Shown here: piece by piece, positions 32,527 to 34,810 of the stretch
Layout: the number at the start of each line of letters is the position of its first letter
Position numbering within the stretch: position 1 is the first letter of the stretch
Assembly (NCBI GenBank): GCA_007119985.1
Contig: SKOQ01000123.1
Coordinates: 1-34,810, forward strand
Length of the DNA stretch: 34,810 bases
Direction: 5' to 3'
Source of the DNA: Marinospirillum sp.
GTDB lineage: Bacteria > Pseudomonadota > Gammaproteobacteria > Pseudomonadales > Halomonadaceae
Made by a program: the position numbers and the translations under genes
Notes under the pieces: model-generated
Database searches by the model: none
Seen by the model: only the letters and a program-made list of their open reading frames with translations
Told to the model about the DNA's origin: nothing

Positions 32527-33381
32527 ATGCAACAGCAGCAGGCTCAAGACTTTTATGTTTTATCCGCCCATAACCCTTGCGGTTATACCCAATTTTGTTT
32601 TGGTGCAGGAGAGAATCACCTGCGCTTAACAAATCGGCCAGCAGAGGATCTGCGCTTGCTGTTTCACTATCATGGTGATGCCTCTGTTCTGCAGCTGTTG
32701 CTGTTGATTGACGCACTCAAGCGAGCTGGCGCGGTGAATATTGATCTGTTGATGCCTTATTTTCCCGGTGGGAGGCAAGACAGAGTGTGTCAGTTTGGAG
32801 AAGCCCTCTCTGCTAAGGTGTATGCCGAGCTGATGAATGCGCAAAAATTAAGGAGTGTCACTGTATTCGACGCGCATAGCGATGTGACAGCGGCGCTGCT
32901 TGATAGAGTGAAAGTCGTGAAAAATCATGCCTTTGTGCAGCGGGTGTTGGATCAGATCCCAGGCGAGATCACGCTGATTGCTCCAGATGCAGGCGCGAAT
33001 AAAAAGATCTTTGATCTTGCCGCCGCCTTAGGTGGTCTCCCCGTTGTTCGTGCAGACAAGATACGTGATGTGCGTGATGGAAAGATTATCTCGACTGAGG
33101 TTTTTGCGCAGAACTTGGAAAGTCAAACTTGCGTGATAGTCGATGATATTTGCTCAGGTGGACGAACCTTTATCGAACTCGCTAAAAAGCTGAAGGAGAA
33201 AGGCGCCGAAAAAGTGATTTTGGTGGTTTCTCACTATGAGGGACGCGCCGATGAGCAGCGATTAAAAAGTAGTGGTATTGATCAGGTGTTCTGCACGAAT
33301 AGCTTGCACTGTGAATCGAGTGAGCTGGTTTCTGTGCAAGCCATCCTGCCCTTTATTTTGTCACAAGGAGAAGTCTCATGA
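32527..33381 (+). CDS. prs: ribose-phosphate pyrophosphokinase-like protein (NadV-associated Prs)
   Basis: A 284-residue member of the PRPP synthetase family, shorter than the housekeeping enzyme (about 315). Recognisable parts: LLMPYFPGGRQDRVC (the P-Y-x-x-Y/F...RQD region), VTVFDAHSD, LIAPDAGANKKI, RADKIRD and the PRPP-binding loop CVIVDDICSGGRTF. It would make PRPP from ribose 5-phosphate and ATP for the nicotinamide phosphoribosyltransferase encoded next; the stop overlaps nadV by ATGA. GAGGAGG lies before ATG 32527. Such dedicated prs-nadV pairs are known from NrtR regulons and some phages. Regulation is probably by NrtR through the upstream operators. The genome likely has a separate main prs. 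Confidence 0.93.
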   Translation: MQQQQAQDFYVLSAHNPCGYTQFCFGAGENHLRLTNRPAEDLRLLFHYHGDASVLQLLLLIDALKRAGAVNIDLLMPYFPGGRQDRVCQFGEALSAKVYAELMNAQKLRSVTVFDAHSDVTAALLDRVKVVKNHAFVQRVLDQIPGEITLIAPDAGANKKIFDLAAALGGLPVVRADKIRDVRDGKIISTEVFAQNLESQTCVIVDDICSGGRTFIELAKKLKEKGAEKVILVVSHYEGRADEQRLKSSGIDQVFCTNSLHCESSELVSVQAILPFILSQGEVS

Positions 33382-34810
33382 ATGTGCAACCCGCACTTGC
33401 GATTGATGGGTATAAAGTCGATCACCGCCGTCAATACCCAGAGGGAACGCAGCTGATTTTCAGCAACTTAACGGCCCGTAGTACACGGCGTCCTGCAACA
33501 GAGAAGATGGTCTTTTTTGGCTTGCAGTATTTCATTAAGGATTTTTTGATCGCACGTTGGAATCAAGATTTTTTTCAACAACCTAAGGCGCAAGTCTTGG
33601 CGGCTTTTGAGCGGCGTATCAATCATTATCTAGGACCGAACCAAGTTGGTACAGCCCACCTCGCAGCACTGCATGATCTTGGCTATCTGCCGATTAAGAT
33701 CCTCGCCTTGCCTGAAGGCACGGTTTATCCGCTGAGAGTGCCTTGTCTGGTGATTTACAATACAGACGAGCGTTTTTTCTGGCTCACCAACTATCTCGAA
33801 ACCACCCTTTCGACCTATGTGTGGGGGATGTGTACCAGTGCGACAACGGCCCATCAGTATAAACAGTTGTTAATGCGCTACGCCAAGGAAACAGATGGCA
33901 ACACAGAAATGGTGCAGTGGCAGGGACATGACTTTAGCTTCCGCGGTATGTTTGGGCTGCAAGCGGCGATGATGAGCGGCGCAGCGCATCTGCTCAGCTT
34001 TAGCGGTACAGACACCATCCCCGCCATCGATTTCTTAGAAGATTATTATGGCGCTGCCTGTGAGCAGGAGTTGGTTGGCGGCAGTGTTGCGGCCACAGAG
34101 CACTCTGTTATGTGTGCCGGTGGGATGGACAATGAACTCAACACCTTTCGGCGCTTGATCGAAGAGATTTATCCCCAAGGGATCGTCAGTATTGTTTCGG
34201 ATTCATGGGATTTCTGGAAGGTGATGACCGAATTCACCGTGCAGCTCAAAGATCAGATTTTGGCGCGTGATGGCAAGGTGGTGTTTCGGCCTGATACCGG
34301 CTGCCCCGTGAAGGTGATTTGTGGCGATCCAGATGCAGAACCCGGAAGCCCAGAGTTTAAGGGCGCGATTGAATGTTTGTGGGCCGTTTTTGGTGGCAGC
34401 CAAACGGCACAGGGCTATAAGCTTTTGGACCCTCATGTGGGGTTGATTTATGGCGATTCAATCACGCTGGAGCGGGCAGAAGCGATCTGCGCTGGCTTAA
34501 AGGCGAAGGGCTTTGCTTCAACCAATGTTGTTTTAGGTATTGGTAGCTATACCTACCAGTATGTGACGCGAGATACCGATGGTTTTGCCGTGAAGGCGAC
34601 CTTTGCTAAGGTGCAGGGAGTAGATCGCGAAATCTTTAAGGCCCCTAAAACCGGCGATGGTAGTAAAAACTCAGCCAAGGGTCTGGTGGCGGTTTTCCAA
34701 AATGCACAGGGTGAGTATGAGCTGAAGGATCAAGCCAGTTGGCAAGAAGTTGAAAATTCGGCGCTGATTCCTGTGTTTGAAAACGGCAAACTGCTCGTTG
34801 AGCAGCGTCT
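33378..34810 (+). CDS. nadV: nicotinamide phosphoribosyltransferase NadV (3' end cut by window)
   Basis: The first 477 residues of a NAMPT-type enzyme that turns nicotinamide + PRPP into nicotinamide mononucleotide. Active-site residues line up with human NAMPT: DGYKVDH and NLTARSTRR at the N-terminus, F188-R189-G190, D212 in GTDT, the phosphorylated His as H242 in ATEHS, D275 in VSDSWDFW, R304 and D306 in FRPDTGCP, and YGDSITL. The family is about 480-490 residues, so only a few residues are missing. The ATG at 33378-33380 overlaps prs, with AAGGAG upstream. With prs it forms a nicotinamide salvage operon under NrtR control. The remaining step (NMN adenylyltransferase) is not in the window. 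Confidence 0.96.
   Translation, partial: MNVQPALAIDGYKVDHRRQYPEGTQLIFSNLTARSTRRPATEKMVFFGLQYFIKDFLIARWNQDFFQQPKAQVLAAFERRINHYLGPNQVGTAHLAALHDLGYLPIKILALPEGTVYPLRVPCLVIYNTDERFFWLTNYLETTLSTYVWGMCTSATTAHQYKQLLMRYAKETDGNTEMVQWQGHDFSFRGMFGLQAAMMSGAAHLLSFSGTDTIPAIDFLEDYYGAACEQELVGGSVAATEHSVMCAGGMDNELNTFRRLIEEIYPQGIVSIVSDSWDFWKVMTEFTVQLKDQILARDGKVVFRPDTGCPVKVICGDPDAEPGSPEFKGAIECLWAVFGGSQTAQGYKLLDPHVGLIYGDSITLERAEAICAGLKAKGFASTNVVLGIGSYTYQYVTRDTDGFAVKATFAKVQGVDREIFKAPKTGDGSKNSAKGLVAVFQNAQGEYELKDQASWQEVENSALIPVFENGKLLVEQR

Overview
The window reads as chromosomal DNA of a gammaproteobacterium. Evidence is the gene order nudF-yqiB-cpdA, pta-ackA, mutS-fdxA, dnaX-ybaB-recR and rnd-ycgL-ycgN, together with an Aer/CheV chemotaxis set and a di-iron Coq7 hydroxylase. 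By gene content it looks like a free-living, motile, Oceanospirillales- or Pseudomonas-like bacterium; I cannot name a genus. Coding density is high, most genes are intact, and I see no tRNA, rRNA, CRISPR array, insertion sequence or prophage. It is mostly core genome with two accessory-looking blocks.

Layout. (1) 1-1521, minus: the overlapping operon nudF-yqiB-cpdA, with cpdA cut by the window edge. (2) 1565-2215, plus: a GreB with an unusual acidic insertion, overlapping tail-to-tail with the next gene. (3) 2194-11037: a sensory island with an Aer-type PAS chemoreceptor under a perfect FNR/Anr-type box, two overlapping hybrid histidine kinases (one with a periplasmic CxxCH haem motif and a dead receiver), a divergent single-domain response regulator, and CheV. 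(4) 11184-15387, minus: a DUF2892 membrane protein, coq7, the acetate pair pta-ackA, hinT and fdxA. (5) mutS (minus), then a GNAT acetyltransferase, an SDR, dnaX, ybaB, recR, rnd, ycgL and ycgN (all plus). (6) 24802-31632, plus: two poorly characterised clusters. The first has a small membrane protein, a three-TM/winged-helix protein (YLATT-like), a membrane-anchored VWA protein (TIGR03503-like) and a YafJ-type amidotransferase. The second has a MoxR ATPase, a CoxE-like VWA protein and a PPP-family phosphatase. (7) 31646-34810: an NAD-salvage locus with NrtR divergent from prs-nadV. Its intergenic region carries three matching inverted-repeat operators.

How they fit together. The sensory island looks like a redox/energy-sensing behavioural module: an Aer receptor likely under oxygen control, a haem-type sensor kinase, an intact relay kinase, a CheY-like output and the CheV coupling protein. 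The NAD block looks like a self-contained ADP-ribose/NAD feedback circuit. The best candidate for an undescribed system is the envelope VWA/YLATT cluster at 24.8-28.8 kb next to the MoxR-VWA-phosphatase cluster at 28.9-31.6 kb: two VWA proteins, an AAA+ ATPase and a phosphatase in about 7 kb.
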